Below, piece by piece: positions 63,737 to 64,000 of a stretch of DNA of 64,000 nt. Positions within the stretch are counted from its first letter, which is position 1. Each line of letters opens with the position of its first letter. The translations under genes were made by a program, and so were the position numbers. Below the pieces are notes generated by a model. It was not told where the DNA came from. It did no database searches and saw only the letters and a program-made list of their open reading frames with translations. The DNA is taken from NCBI RefSeq assembly GCF_000383975.1, contig NZ_KB913018.1, positions 62,001 to 126,000 of the forward strand, in the 5' to 3' direction. The DNA is from Natronorubrum tibetense GA33. Its GTDB lineage: Archaea > Halobacteriota > Halobacteria > Halobacteriales > Natrialbaceae.

Positions 63737-64000
63737 CTATGAGTCAGTGACATCACTCAAGTTGAATAATTGGAGATCGTCACGCTCGGACACGGTTTCC
63801 TGTACAGATTGGGTCGCGCCACTCCGTGTGAACAACGCGTATTCCGTGTCAACTCCGCCGGAGTCCGGCGTCCAGCGAATCTCCGACGCGTGGTCTTCAA
63901 GTGAGGACAGCGCACGGTAATCCAGTGGCGAGTTCGTGAACTTGCACTCTCCCACGACCATTGTTCCGTCTGTGGTGAACCCGACAACATCCACTTCATG
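63737..64000 (-). CDS. C-terminal domain of an archaeal ATPase (DUF234 type), cut by the window edge
   Basis: The last 87 codons of a minus-strand gene that continues beyond the window. HEVDVVGFTTDGTMVVGECK, FTNSPLDYRALSSLEDHASE, IRWTP and EYALFTRSGATQSVQETVSE match the DUF234 nuclease-like domain at the end of archaeal AAA ATPases (VDVV and GECKF are its marks, similar to PD-D/E-x-K nuclease motifs). The ATPase part lies outside. These proteins are often strain-specific and related to mobile DNA. Confidence 0.8.
   Translation of the reverse strand, partial: HEVDVVGFTTDGTMVVGECKFTNSPLDYRALSSLEDHASEIRWTPDSGGVDTEYALFTRSGATQSVQETVSERDDLQLFNLSDVTDS

Overview
The window comes from a haloarchaeon (class Halobacteria). 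The evidence is acidic Asp/Glu-rich proteins, twin-arginine signal peptides, PGF-type C-terminal surface anchors, the HalOD1, DUF7344 and PadR-like small regulators of this class, leaderless-looking starts and a dense scatter of IS1341/TnpB-type element ends. Assignment below class level is not attempted.

Layout. 1-2.2 kb: small regulator and toxin-antitoxin-like genes with two decayed genes. 2.2-5.2 kb: a glmU-glmS operon for UDP-N-acetylglucosamine supply. 5.2-6.0 kb: a geneless stretch with an inverted repeat and a structured RNA-like element. 6.0-11.4 kb (minus strand): an apparent operon of a PGF-anchored CARDB surface protein, an ABC ATPase and two MacB/FtsX-type permeases. 11.6-17.7 kb: a surface protein, a Tat lipoprotein, TnpB-element debris, two membrane proteins, a second copy of the RNA-like element, a lone UPF0175 antitoxin and an MBL-fold hydrolase. 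17.9-24.9 kb: a 2333-residue surface protein. 25.0-30.4 kb: a trifunctional propionyl-CoA synthase. 30.4-36.8 kb: a broken vapC copy, a Tat-exported CARDB protein, threonine synthase, a histidine-kinase scrap, a broken vapB copy and a subtilisin-like protease. 37.0-53.7 kb: a hydrolase-tipped surface protein, an enoyl-CoA hydratase and a 3473-residue surface protein with eleven tandem repeats. 53.9-64.0 kb: a membrane protein, small helical proteins, a TnpB element that truncated an amidase gene, an intact vapBC pair, a halocyanin, a second copy of the protease, a further toxin-antitoxin pair with a nonsense-mutated toxin, and the end of an ATPase gene.

Themes. First, the region is an envelope or surface island: six exported or anchored proteins built from PKD, CARDB and beta-helix modules, plus two exported proteases and an export-type ABC system. 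Second, it is a decay and duplication zone: vapC, vapB and the protease recur in the same order and orientation about 25 kb apart, one set degraded, and roughly a dozen TnpB-element right-end hairpins lie across the window although only one tnpB gene remains, itself frameshifted. Third, the main metabolic genes (glmU-glmS, thrC, pcs, enoyl-CoA hydratase) are intact islands between these.

The most novel-looking signal is a pair of ~65-70 nt elements (5577-5661 minus strand; 15891-15957 plus strand) that share sequence blocks and a common fold with base-pair-preserving differences.
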